Of a stretch of DNA of 64,000 bases, positions 24,582 to 36,489 are shown one piece after another. The DNA comes from Galaxea fascicularis. Taxonomy: Eukaryota; Cnidaria; Anthozoa; Scleractinia; Euphylliidae. The notes beneath the pieces were generated by a model that did no database searches, was not told the origin of the DNA, and saw only the letters and a list, made by a program, of their open reading frames with translations. Location of the stretch: NCBI GenBank assembly GCA_948470475.1, contig OX419342.1, positions 21,682,344 to 21,746,343 of the forward strand, read 5' to 3'. The position numbers and the translations under genes are program-made. Each line of letters begins with the position of its first letter. Within the stretch, counting starts at the first letter, position 1.

Positions 24582-25057
24582 GTTAGGGGGGTTGACGTAG
24601 AAGAGAAGATCTTCGGGGGCTGGCAATCGCCATCTCTGCAAACAGTTGAGAGAAAAAAGGAGTGGCTTTCAAGTAAGTTTCGAAAGTAATTCGCCTTTGC
24701 TTTGGCTTTTGTTTACTTTGCCCCGTGATTGGTTTGCAAAACTCGCGCCATTTTCTTAACCAACAATGTTCAGTGATGTTTGAGGGAAACAACATTTGTC
24801 ACAATGTCAGTTGGAGAACCATTAAAGACTTCTTCAACAAATATTGCGATCAGCAATCGCATCCTCGAGCCTTCAACGCTCCAAAAGTCTGGACGATATC
24901 AGCTAGTTTTACAACAATCACATACAGTATGCCAACTCTTCAGGATTATCCGAGAGAGCTCCCCAGATACAAGGCAAATCTCCCAGATAAAAGTAAATTG
25001 GATCAGTTCCCCATAAAAATCTCAGTTTTTAACTACATATTTTACATATTTTAGTTA

Positions 25058-25517
25058 AGCTTAGTTCCCACTAGCGACATAAGGATCATAAGCATAATCA
25101 TCATCCTAAACATAAACATAAGCTTCTTATGTTCTAGTGGGAACGGTTTTCAACTGCACTCGCAATCTTTTACACGAACCTAGCCGCCATCTTGAAATGA
25201 ACCGACGCGAAAGTACTGGACCTAGACTTTCATTGGACAAAATACAATGACCCCGTTGCGTCATTATGTTTCTCATTATGTCGTTATGATTTTCGCGTTC
25301 CCACTACAAAGAATAGCAACATAGTCATAGTCAAAGACATAATCATAATCATAAGAAAATAGTCGATCATTTTCTTATGATTATGATTATGTTGATCATA
25401 AGGGCGCCTATGATTATGTTTCCAGACGTTCCCACTGAGACATAAGCGACATAACAACGTTGTGTTCGTGCTTATGATTATGATTATGATCGTTATGTCA
25501 CTAGTGGGAACAAGGCT
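25058..25517. mobile_element. 460-bp MITE inserted in the array at TTA
   Basis: The ends AGCTTAGTTCCCACTAG and CTAGTGGGAACAAGGCT are flanked by TTA at 25055-25057 and 25518-25520. The neighbouring units have TTTTAGTTAGAGAATA at the same place, giving the empty site directly. The interior is built of CATAATCATAA / TTATGATTATG repeats in inverted halves, so it can fold on itself. Confidence 0.85.
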
Positions 25518-26749
25518 TTAGAGAATAATTTGCACGGCCCAGTCTCCAACACGTAATTATAGAAGGTCGAATAGCCAGAATTGAACAAACAAGTTCGATT
25601 CTTTCTTGGGTAGCAAACGGTTCCCACCCAAAATCACTTAAAACATAGATATATGAAGTGAGCACGTATATAGTCATGGTACGTCTATAGCCCTGTGTTA
25701 TCTTGATATAACCCCACTTCTTAACCGATGTACAAGGAAATTTATAGCAACTGGAAAGGAGAATTAATAGTCATATCTTGGGAGTTGTAAAAAGTTTTTG
25801 AATCTCCTATAAGCAACACAGATTGAATTAAAAGAACCGTTCATTGTGTTCAGTGATGTTTGAGGGAAACAACATTTGTCACAATGTCGTTTGGAGAGCC
25901 ATCAAAGACTTCTCCAACAAACATTGCGATCAGCAATCGCATCCTCGAATCTTCAACCCTTCAAAATTCTGGACGATATCAACTAGTTTTACAACAAACA
26001 CATATATATCAACTCTCCAGGGTTATCGGGGAGAGTTTCCCGGATACATGGAGCAAATCTCCCAAATAAAAGTAAATTGAATCAGTTCCCCAGAAATATC
26101 TAAGTTTTTAACTACATATTTTCTAAAAGTCCCAATCATCCGGTTTCGTATGCTTATATATTACGGTTGTTGGTTTTATTCAGTCATGCGTTTTGAACAC
26201 ACTGACTTTCCAATTTCTTACTTCTACTGAAATAAGCGACAGTCTGGTTGGTTCCAAATTTGCATTATGTTCCGATGCCCTGACTATGCCGTTATGCCCG
26301 AAATTATGCCGGTATAATGTGTCTAACCCTAGTTAGGGGGGTTGACGTAGAAGAGAAGATCTTCGGGGGTTGGCAATCGCCATCTCTGCAAACAGTTGAG
26401 AGAAAAAAGGAGTTGCTTTCAAGTTAGTGTCGAAAGTAATTCGCCTTTGCTTTGGCTTTTGTTTACTTCGCCCCGTGATTGGTTTGCAAAACTCGCGCCA
26501 GTTTCTTAACCAAAACCAAAACTAATCGTGACTTTCCCGCGCGTGACGCCAGCTACACATCATTGCCTCTGATTCGGATTGGTTCATTGTGCTTTTTGCA
26601 TCTGTTGTGATTGGCTAGAGTAATCTCTATCTAATAATAAATATTACTGACCAAATGATATTTTATCATATGTTTGGTATGACTGACGGTGACGTGCCTC
26701 AAGCTGCTTGGATGAAATAGGAGTAGAAAGACTCTTCAAAGTGAAGTAG

Positions 26750-28030
26750 ACGCTACACACAAGTATGAAGTCTAACTACTCTAATAGTTATGTTGGATTT
26801 GAGCGCGGCCTTTGACACTGTTACTCACAAGATTTTGCTTGAAAGGTTGCAGCACGACATTGGTATTTCTGGAGTGCCTCTACAATGGTTTAAGTCATAC
26901 TTGTCAAATAGAAGTCAAAGGATCGCAGTTCAGAGAACGTTATCTCGGAATTTTGATCTTGATTGTGGTGTTCCCCAAGGTTCCTGCCTCGGTCCATTGC
27001 TCTACGTCATCTATGCATCAAAGTTGTCCAACATCATGGAACGACATCTTCCTGGCGCGCACTGCTACGCTGATGATTCTCAGTTACATCTAAGCTTTAG
27101 ACCAGCTGATGGATTGTCATCCCAGACTGATGCCATTCATGCAGTGGAACGATGGACATACGGCCGCTGGATGGTTAGCGATCGTCCATCCAGTGAATGA
27201 TGACAAGACGGAATTTCTGGTTACTGGCACTCGTCAACAACTGAGTAAAGTTGAGTCACTCCCTTTAAGAGTTGGAACAATCGATATGGAACCCGTGAAT
27301 TGCGTAAGAAATCACAGTGCTTGGTTTGATTCCATGTTGTCTATGGAAACTCATATTAACAAAGTATACAGCTCCGGATTTTATTATCTGCATAACCTCA
27401 GAAGGATTAGGAAATGCCCGTCACAAAACTGTCTAGCAACTGTTATCCATGTGTTTGTCACAAGTCGGCTAGACTATTGCAATAGTCTCATGTGTGGCCT
27501 CCCGCAGTGTCAAATTTCAAAATTACAGAGAGTACAGAACGCTGCTGCTCGCATTGCTCTTGGCCTTAGTAAATTCTCCCATATAACTCCAGCACTGCGA
27601 CAACTTCATTGGCTGACTGTCATAAAGCGAATTCAATTCAAGATCCTAGCTACTTCTCACTTTCAAGGTTATTCACGGACTCTCCCCTCCCTACATCAGT
27701 GAACTTATAACTGTCAAACCTAAATCTACCTACGGTCTCCGCTCAAACAACAGTACGCTGCTACTACCTCCTACACAGAAAATGCTGCCTACGCTTGGTG
27801 CTCGCTCCTTTGCTGCTGCTGCCCCTGCACTTTGGAACAAACTACCTCCTCACATTAGAAATGCTGCATCTTTAAATTGTTTTAAGAAATCAATCAAGAC
27901 TTTTCTTTTTAATGAATCATTTTAAATTTAATTTTTGATCTTTATATTGTATTTAATTTTATGTGAAACTTTTGTAAAGCGCTTTTGATCATATCTGGAA
28001 AGAGCGCTATAGAAATTTTAAAATTACTAT
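26750..28030 (+). pseudogene. CR1-like LINE, RT C-terminal half and 3' end, frameshifted
   Basis: The RT palm is recognisable (LDLSAAFDTVTH, GVPQGSCLGPLLY, catalytic YADD), as is the connection region after it (SRLDYCNSL, LQRVQNAAAR). A frameshift near 27165 and more near 27690 break the frame; the end of the ORF is at about 27920. The 3' UTR carries GTAAAGCGCTTTTGATCATA, then AGAGCGCTATAGAA and a short AT-rich tail, typical of LINEs of this group. No endonuclease domain remains, so the copy is 5'-truncated. Confidence 0.85.
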
Positions 28031-28531
28031 TATTTATTATTTGTTAAGTCGTTAGCCCTTCGGGATCGTGGGAGTTTACCTAAAATTTTCCCCCTTTCAT
28101 ATCCGCCTGTTGCAGTGTTGGGACAAGATGTACTTTTAGAAATCAAATCTTTGAAAATATTCAAGGAACATAGTGATCAGGAATGATAATGTGGAATTCC
28201 AAAAGTTGCAAGTTTACCTACATCAATAGCCAGTAGAATGTAGTCATAGCTCAGGCGGGGGGTACCCCCATACATATCCTTTGCGGGGATGTGCCGCTGG
28301 GAAGGGGACAGTTTTTGGCCCTTCAGCTCTCCATGAACAGGGCCTGTACATAGTTTAATTTGAAGCGAATCTATCCCGTAAACAGGGTCTTGACCCTTTC
28401 TCGTCGAGTACCTGGCAATCAAAATCGTTTCTCCACGAAATATGTGCAAAATTTTGCGATTTGTTTTGTAATATGCAGGGTACTGTCCTTAAATTGAAGG
28501 CGTTTTCCTATACTAAAGGAAGTAAGGTTAA

Positions 28532-28990
28532 TAGGGAGTTACAGAAACCAGGACGACGACAGCAACAAGCAATTGCTTTGCACGTGTGTTTCACATTTTG
28601 GTACATTTCTTTACCGTCCTCTGCAAAACAACGGTTAGGGAGATTAAGATACGAGGCGGCGACAGCAACGAGAACGCCACAAAACAATAGGCTTAATGAG
28701 CAAAAACAATGGCTCTGCACGTGTGTTTTGCATTTTGATACATTTCTTTACCGTCCCCTGCAAAACAACAACGTGAAATGACCAATTTTAGGTTTCCTCG
28801 AGACCCTGACCGTATGACGGCAAAATCCTCTCTTTGACGTCGTTCAGGCTAATTCAGTTCCTGGAGAGTTCGCTAGCATTTTCCAAGTTAAACAAATTGG
28901 AATGATTACGAAAGAGTTACAAAAACGAGAAGTTATATTTTTAAATGACGTTCTCGTTGCCGTTGCCGTCCTTGTTTCTTAAACTCCCTA
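28532..28990. mobile_element. MITE with partly duplicated left end
   Basis: The left end TAGGGAGTTACAGAAACCAG is mirrored by the right end (TTTCTTAAACTCCCTA) through GACGACGACAGCAAC-type arms. A second left-end-like block starts at about 28636 (TTAGGGAGATTAAGATACGA), as does a duplicated CACGTGTGTTTCACATTTTG segment, indicating an internal tandem duplication or a nested copy. The target duplication is unclear. Confidence 0.6.
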
Positions 28991-29099
28991 TTTTTTGCTG
29001 TAAACGGGCTCAGGGTTTCAAACATCCAGGAGTCATAGATCTTAACATTTGCTATAATTTACCTTCATGTTTCTCAATGGCAAACTTGTATATATCATA

Positions 29100-30230
29100 T
29101 GGTATCTCACCTGGTTCTCCCAGCAAAGACAACACCTTCAATACTTCACTTCAAGAATGGCTTAATCAAGGCATACCTCGGTGTCGGAGAAAATTTACCA
29201 ACGACCGTTCCCTGTCAGTCAGATAGATGTCGGCATCATGAAGAGTACGTAGTCCGTAGTGCTGTTTCTATTTTACTGAAGTGAGGACAAGTGTACCACA
29301 CTTATTCTTGTCCTTTAAAAGCTTTTATGTATTTTATGTTGATTTAATTTGAAGAACGAACCTGACCATTAAAGATGTACCACGCGCAACCACTTTCCAT
29401 CGAAAAATACTGTTTCTTTAAGTAAAACACTCTCAGGAATGGTATTCGTTACAATTGTGTGTTTCAGCTATGGAAATGCCTGTTCATTTACGATGGACAA
29501 AATTCCCTTTCCAAGGGCTCAGGAAACTTTCAGTAAAGACCTTTTCCCCTGGCCAGTGCACCAGTGCACAGATGAAAGTGTTTCTGGTTGTGTTATTGAC
29601 CGTAATGTTTTCAAGGGAACAAGCTTAACCCACCGTTGACAGCGATCGGTTCCCTGCGATGGCTTCGAAATTTTCATGCGCAAATATAACATCTCTCCAA
29701 CGATTGGTTTAGTATTCTGGATACCTATAGGATCACTATAGCACTGCTTTCAATAGTATTGCTTGATACTTACCGTATTCTTTGAAATGAAACGGTCAAA
29801 ACCCTTTTTTGATTAAAAAACATTGCCTAAATGTCCTGGCTACTACTAGCTGGCTCGGAATGTTTGTCCAAGTCTCGCGGGGGGTCCTAAGCTATGCAAG
29901 GCAGCGCGCTTCGCCCTGGAGCCAGTGCCACGCCGTGACGTGAACTCTGATTTTGTAGACACCTCAATCTTCACTGTTATAGATCCAGATTACGAAAATC
30001 ATTATGTCAAAACATCTGCAGGCAAGAGACGGTTTCAAATTGCTAAAATCTTTATAGCGTTGGACGCCAAAATGTTTCCCTCAAGAGTGATCTAATATAA
30101 TGTCATTAATTATGAACTTTCGAATCGAAGCTAAGGGATGCCATTCTCTAAAGGCCCTGGCAAACGAGGACACATTGTATAGAATCTACAATGAATCCCG
30201 ACTATCTTCCACCTCTCTCTATTCAACGGG
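29100..30230. other. No recognised gene
   Basis: Only short ORFs without domains were seen. A small hairpin (GGACAAGTGT...CTTGTCC) lies at about 29285-29315. Confidence 0.35.
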
Positions 30231-30233
30231 ATC

Positions 30234-31583
30234 TTTCGCCATTTTTCACGTTGCAATACAGTGTGGTTTTAAAGGTTGCACGATCTACCTTTCGCGGTTG
30301 TAAACAGTTTTACAGAAAAGAGTCATCAGAATTGTTGACAAACTTAACATAGAGAATATACCGCTTCCTAAACGTTTATACTGCCTCCCTCCTGCGTTTT
30401 AGAATTATTTTTAAAATAGTGTTACTGACTTATAAAGCTTTAAACAGTCAGGCACCTAGTTACATTAGTGCATGAGACCTACCGAAGTATAAGAACTCGG
30501 GCCGCGTATTAAGATCGTCAAACAAGCATTGCTTGATGGACCCGTGGCTAATCTAAAAACCTATGGTAATAGGGCATATACTCTGTAGCAGGACCGAAAT
30601 TATGGAACAAGTTACTATTGGACATGTAACCGCATACAACCGGCGCTTTCATGATGTTAATTTATTTTAGTGACATCTGTACCTTTCGCCATTTTTCACG
30701 TTGCAATACAGTGTGGTTTTAAAGGTTGCACGATCTACCTTTCGCGGTTGTAAACAGTTTTACAGAAAAGAGTCATCAGAATTGTTGACAAACTTAACAT
30801 AGAGAATATACCGCTTCCTAAACGTTTATACTGCCTCCCTCCTGCGCTTTAGAATTATTTTTAAAATAGTGTTACTGACTTATAAAGCTTTAAACAGTCA
30901 GGCACCTAGTTACATTAGTGCATGAGACCTACCGAAGTATAAGAACTCGGGCCGCGTATTAAGATCGTCAAACAAGCATTGCTTGATGGACCCGTGGCTA
31001 ATCTAAAAACCTATGGTAATAGGGCATATACTCTGTAGCAGGACCGAAATTATGGAACAAGTTACTATTGGACATGTAACCGCATACAACCGGCGCTTTC
31101 ATGATGTTAATTTATTTTAGTGACATCTGTACCTTTCGCCATTTTTCACGTTGCAATACAGTGTGGTTTTAAAGGTTGCACGATCTACCTTTCGCGGTTG
31201 TAAACAGTTTTACAGAAAAGAGTCATCAGAATTGTTGACAAACTTAACATAGAGAATATACCGCTTCCTAAACGTTTATACTGCCTCCCTCCTGCGCTTT
31301 AGAATTATTTTTAAAATAGTGTTACTGACTTATAAAGCTTTAAACAGTCAGGCACCTAGTTACATTAGTGCATGAGACCTACCGAAGTATAAGAACTCGG
31401 GCCGCGTATTAAGATCGTCAAACAAGCATTGCTTGATGGACCCGTGGCTAATCTAAAAACCTATGGTAATAGGGCATATACTCTGTAGCAGGACCGAAAT
31501 TATGGAACAAGTTACTATTGGACATGTAACCGCATGCAACCGGTGCTTTCATGATGTTAACTTATTCTAGTGACATCTGTACC
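30234..31583 (+). repeat. Three near-identical 450-bp tandem copies of a LINE fragment
   Basis: Copies start at 30234, 30684 and 31134 (TTTCGCCATTTTTCACG). They differ at only a few bases, for example GCGTTTTAG in copy 1 against GCGCTTTAG in copies 2 and 3. Broken plus-strand frames (TYKALNSQAP, RVLRSSNKH, KTYGNRAYT) match the C-terminal region of a CR1-like reverse transcriptase ORF. The unit is therefore a LINE piece amplified in tandem. Confidence 0.85.
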
Positions 31584-33054
31584 TTTAAATTGGGCCGAAC
31601 CTTGATAATTTACGAGAAACCTTTTGAGTTCCACTAAGACGCACCTCGCCACTTTGTTTTAAGTGAACATGTCTTCTGCCCCCTTGCATTTAATTAATTT
31701 GGTAAATAAATAAATTCAAACGCAAATACAAACAAATCTTTTTAATGAATGTGAAAATGCTACATAATTCTAGAACTTGTTATAAAATAATGCACAGCAA
31801 AGAATTAACAGTCGCTTAGCAAACGGGTCATCAGGAAATCATAATAAGATGGAGAGACATGAAACCAACACGAATTGTCTTTACACGACTAGCAAGTCTC
31901 TGAAGTCTTTGAATGACCAAACAACAAGCTAATGTTACTTATAATCAAATGACGTCTATGGAAGATCTGACTTCCTATGTCTTTGACCGCCTTTTAAGCA
32001 AATAAATAAAAGTAGTTTTCCATAACAACTCAATGAAATAGGCTTATACTGAGACCTTAATTCACTAACACAATTAAATATTCCGGCTTTTTTTTTTTTC
32101 AATAACACTGAATGGCCCATGCAGACAAGCAATTGCCGTGCATTATCATTCAGTTTAGATCTTTCAGAAATAAAAGCGCAACTTACCATGTTGAAATTGT
32201 GAAAACGATCCAGATTGATAAATAATTGGTGTGATAAAATTCAGAAACAAATGAGTTGAACGGCTGATGGAATGAGGAAATTTAAAACGATTTCTTGCTC
32301 ACTTGAAATTTTCGTGTGTTCTGAACCTTTTCCTATTGCAAGAGGTTGTATGTTATTATTTTCCGATAGTAAAAAGTGGGGGTCACCCAGCTCGTTTTTA
32401 AATGAAAACCAAAAATAGGAGGCTTTAATTGGTGTAACTTCTATGCAATATCATTTTATGACATACGATTCTAAAGATCCGTTGTCAATTAGGAATGCTG
32501 CCGATTTTGTTTTGTATGGAGCACCGGGGCTTTTTCTGTTGCTAATTTGCATGTTTCTCTCCTGGGTTGGTTCAGTGCGAAGATGCTGACCAAACACAAG
32601 CTCGAGATAACTGTCGGAACATTTGAAGTTATCAGCGGGTCTATGTATTCTTCACAGTCGCCAAACTCGCTTACCTTGATAGAATTCACTGTGTTATTGA
32701 ACAATACCGAAAGAAAGCAAGGAGTATCATTATGCTTACTATGAAAGTTCCTGGTAAACGTCTGTTAAGAGGGCAGCCCATTTTTTTGCCGCACTTCAAC
32801 AATATTCTCCTAATATATATATGATACAAGTACTACGCACACATTACAATGTTAGAAGTTCTGTTGGGACAAGAAACCTAAATAATTCCCATCACTGGTA
32901 TAAATACATAACCAATCAACAGAAACAAAACAAACTTACACAGTTCAAGACAGCTGATATAAACGTGTCAGCTTACTGAAAGCATTTTAAATCTAATTTA
33001 TTCAGCTCGGTTGCTTGGAACAACAAACAAAACGAACGAATTCAAGGGTATTAC
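31584..33054. other. LINE 3' flank, then no recognised gene
   Basis: 31584-31720 looks like the remaining LINE 3' end (TTAATTTGGTAAATAAATAAA). The rest is AT-rich and holds short unrecognised ORFs only. A minus-strand ORF at 32489-32704 has no ATG-independent support. Confidence 0.35.
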
Positions 33055-34676
33055 AAGTCGGAAAATTGAACTCAAACAAAGAAGAGGTCGCTTTCGGTTA
33101 GAAGCAGCTTTACAGAGTAAAACCGATCTAAAGGAATTACTTTAAGTTTACCCTGGTCGGCCATGTGCTGCAAGGACAGCGGCCCACATCATCAATCTTG
33201 GCCATCATGTGACGCTTACAGCCGGTCCTGAAACAGCCACTGACAAATTCCTCTTCCACTGGGTCGCGATGAGCTCGTAAGCAAAAAACGGAAGTTATGC
33301 CTTCCTATCTATTTCACCAACTCACATGTTTGAACTTGACAGGTTCCATGCGTCCTCCGTGCACAAGTCTAACTGATCTTAAGCTGGGTATCCGATATCA
33401 CAGCAGAAGTGTGCCTTCTTTTTCTGTTAGAAATACGCTAATAGAATACAAAAGTGTATTTATTTTGCCGCACGTGTGGGGGATTTCACGTGTCTATAAA
33501 ACTTGCACTTAAACGTGACTTGTCAAACGTGATCTTACTGTCTACGCGCGTGCCGCATTTGAATATTGGTACAGCATAACTGTGCACAAACAAATTCTTT
33601 TCTTCTATCGCAGTTCACGTGAAGGGACATTTATTTCTCTGCTTAGCATCCTTGATGCTTTTGTCTTAACACCCTTAAAGTCGCCCGGAAATGAAAGGAT
33701 TCAATGCAACCAAGAAAAGACCGGTCAAGTGACTGGTGCTTCGAGACCAAGAGGGAGACTGAACTGAATTGTTACGGGTAGCAGTTTACAAACTTGAGCA
33801 CAGGCTGTGGCTGCCAGAAATCCGAAATGCAAATTTTGAATTTCGTTCTAGCTAGTTCCTGAGTCCAGCCTTTTCAGATTTTGTGTGTCTCAAAATGTCA
33901 TACAAAACCACAGCAGCATAAGCTATATTTAGAGCGCAGATTTGAAAGCTAGATCAAGTTAATTTTTTTTATCTTGGTCGAGTGCAAACCTGGGGCTGGA
34001 ATCATGAAATCCTACCCGAGATACAACTCAACATAAAATCAAACCAAATCAAATCAATTTATTTAAGCTCGATAGCGTGAAGAGTGGTTACCCAATCTTC
34101 CGAGTCAGGAGCTTGTGTACCAAACGTTCGAGGCTATTCAAGAATAATATTTTATGCCCATCATAAGAATAACTTTGGCGTCTCCTAACTTTACTGGTCT
34201 CGAGACATTATTGATTAGCACTTACAAATCAAGGCAATAAAATTTACTCAAAATCTTGCTTATATATAATTAAAACTCCAAATTTGAATAATCGTACTCA
34301 GTTGCTTAATAGTTATCAACGATGTCGGAATCCATCGATTCTTTAATGCATCGCGAAATTGCAGGCTGACTTTAACCATACCTTGAAAGGTGCCCGGAAG
34401 CATAACTAAAGTCATAGGGCCTTGTAATTCTACAGGAGCAAGTTGCGAGCGACGAGCAGATTTTCCGAGGTTCTTCTCAGTAAATTCTATAGTTTTACAA
34501 TTTCCTCCCGAGGAACGATTTTGCTTTAGCAGATTTTCATTTTCCAAGATTAGAACGGCCAGGGTCACGAAATACGCGTTTAATTACGCAAAACAACATG
34601 GCTATCTGATTTTGACTTTGGACGTCTTACTGAAGTACTTTGGAAATCAACTTTGACCTCCTAAATATGGAAGGAA
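33055..34676. repeat. Left arm of an inverted duplication (partner 60497-63835)
   Basis: The reverse complement of this arm aligns with the right arm over its length. Examples: CTTGCAGCACATGGCCGACC at 33.16 and 63.40 kb, CACGTG-containing blocks near 33.48 and 63.15 kb, ACTCGACCAAGAT at 33.98 and 62.27 kb, and the CGCTCGCAAC region at 34.45 and 60.71 kb. It lacks the insertions seen in the right arm at 61.00-61.86, 62.50-62.90 and 63.46-63.77 kb. At about 34676 the similarity stops at a LINE border. Confidence 0.85.
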
Positions 34677-34689
34677 TATTAAGAGAACG

Positions 34690-36060
34690 TAGATCGGAGT
34701 ATCTGGTAATGAACGTGGAATATATCTTTCTAAATTAAAACTTGCTAAGGTTATCCCAATACACAAAAGTAATGATGAATATGACCCATGCAACTAAATA
34801 TACAGACCGATATCACTGCTTTCAGTCTTGCACCGAATCTTCGAAAAAATAATGTACATACGCTTGAAATCATTTCTTGAAAAGTTCAGCGTCCTCTATG
34901 ATCCACAATTATATGGTTTTCGTGAAAAGCGGTTCACTGAACGTGCTATTTAGGAAAATCACCAATCAAATCCAAACTAATATGGACAGAAAGCTGTACA
35001 CCTGGGGAATATTTATTGCTTTACAAATAACTCTTTTGACGCAGTCGACCACTCAATACTTTTAAAGAAACTTGACCATGATTCTCGTAAGCAAAGAACT
35101 GAAATTGACTCCTTGAACGTATCTTAGAAAACGACCGTATTATCTGGGGTTCCCCGAGGGTGAGTCCTAGGGCCTCTACTTTTCCTTGTCTATGTAAATG
35201 ATAAATGATATTTGTAACAGCTGTAACCAAATGAAGTCTTGTCTATTCGCAGACGATACGAATCTTTTAGATGCAGATAAAAACCGAAAATCCCTGGAAT
35301 CTACAGTTAACGATGAGCTTTGTTAGCTTCACGACTGGCTAATAGCAAACAAATTATCTCTAAACATCAAAAAATCTGATTACATTATTTTTCGACCAAG
35401 ACAAAAAATGTCAAATACGAAGTTAATTTTAAAATATTTAATCATCATATCAAGCGGCTCACACGTCTTTGGAACGTAAAAGTTATGTTAATTATCGAGA
35501 CGTGCTTCAGTACTGATGAGAACCTCTCCTGGAAACATCATATTTTACATATAGCCTCTAAAATAAGTACATCGATTGGTATTATTGCTAGGCTAAGACA
35601 TTTTGTACCACTTAATACTTTACAACATATATACAGATCACTGATTCAACTTTTTTTATTATATGGTATATCAGCGTGGGGCCGAGCAGACAAAATCCAC
35701 AGAAACGAAATCCCACGTCCTCAGAAACATGCCCTTCGCCTCATGTTTTTTTGTGATTATAAAACTCACGCAGTACCCTTCTTCATCTCTTCCAGTCTAC
35801 TACCTCCATATCTTCTTTACTTCAAGTCAGTTGCCATCTTAATGCATAACGTCTCAACTAACACATCGCCACCTTAAATAAGTTATTTATTTAATTACCA
35901 ATACAATATTCATTCACATAACACAAGATCATCAACAAGAGGTAACGTCTTTCTGGAATACTCTAGATTAGACAAGCAAAACATGTCTTTTTGAAGGAAC
36001 TTATCTAATAAAATTCGTCAAATGCCTAAAGTGCCCAGCAACTTCAACATACTTAATTTC
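34690..36060 (+). pseudogene. LINE relic, reverse transcriptase with many stops
   Basis: Plus-strand frames show KVIPIHKS, YRPISLLSV, FDAVDHSILLKKL, a degraded GVPRG block and a clean C-terminal ORF at 35485-35877 (ENLSWKHHI, KISTSIGIIARL, YGISAWG). Numerous stops and frameshifts make it non-functional. The family resembles CR1/RTE-type LINEs. Confidence 0.8.
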
Positions 36061-36161
36061 CAGCAAGCGCATATGACCACTTTTTCCCAGCAACTTCCAA
36101 ATTGTTATTTTCCATCCAGCAAATACACCATCTGCGGAACACCTATTCTGCTGAACACCTC

Positions 36162-36176
36162 CGTTGGGTGCCCCTG
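36162..36176. mobile_element. Solo terminal repeat CGTTGGGTGCCCCTG
   Basis: A perfect match to the right terminal repeat of the short elements at 61.0-62.9 kb occurs here without a recognisable partner end. Confidence 0.4.
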
Positions 36177-36489
36177 AATCTGGGGGTGGGATCTTTATTT
36201 ACACCAGAGATTCATTCAAGGCATCGATCATCGACAACTTGTCTGCAACCACGGACACTAACTCCCAACAACTCTGGCTCAAAGTCTGGTGCAGGAAATC
36301 GAAACCTACAGACCGGACTTAGTGCCTATGTCTAGATTTTTGGACGACTTTACAACCTCTTTTATGGACTCACCGTTCTTCTGGGAATGGAAGTCAAAAT
36401 AACTAGCGACCTAAATTTAGACGTCTTGCCGGGCTCTTCTTGCCCTGAGAGCCGAGCTTTGATGGATCCTTAATTTGTAACTCACTTAA

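Larger units (their letters stand above)
20918..26510. repeat. Tandem array of a compound 1,759-bp unit
   Basis: The marker GAGAATACTTTGCACGGCCC recurs at 21540 and 23299 (period 1,759), and at 25520 once a 460-bp insertion is removed. A related shorter copy starts at about 20918. Each full unit has a 600-bp A-B block, an ~850-bp spacer with a short TIR element, and a diverged second B block of about 300 bp. The last copy has an internal deletion of about 760 bp near 26253 and ends at about 26510. Similarity between units is very high, so amplification is recent. Short ORFs repeated in phase carry no domain. Confidence 0.85.

Noticed and set aside
21244..26080. Repeated 60-110 aa ORFs (FEGNNICHN and RETTFVTMS types)
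   Set aside because: Overlapping frames recur with each array unit, carry no domain and differ between units by frameshifts; they are part of the tandem repeat.
20918..26510. CRISPR-like array
   Set aside because: Repeat units are 0.3-1.8 kb and the organism is an animal; no short repeat/spacer pattern exists.
28177..28449. 90-aa minus-strand ORF as a gene
   Set aside because: No domain, no splice context, and it adjoins a LINE end; probably a dispersed non-coding repeat.
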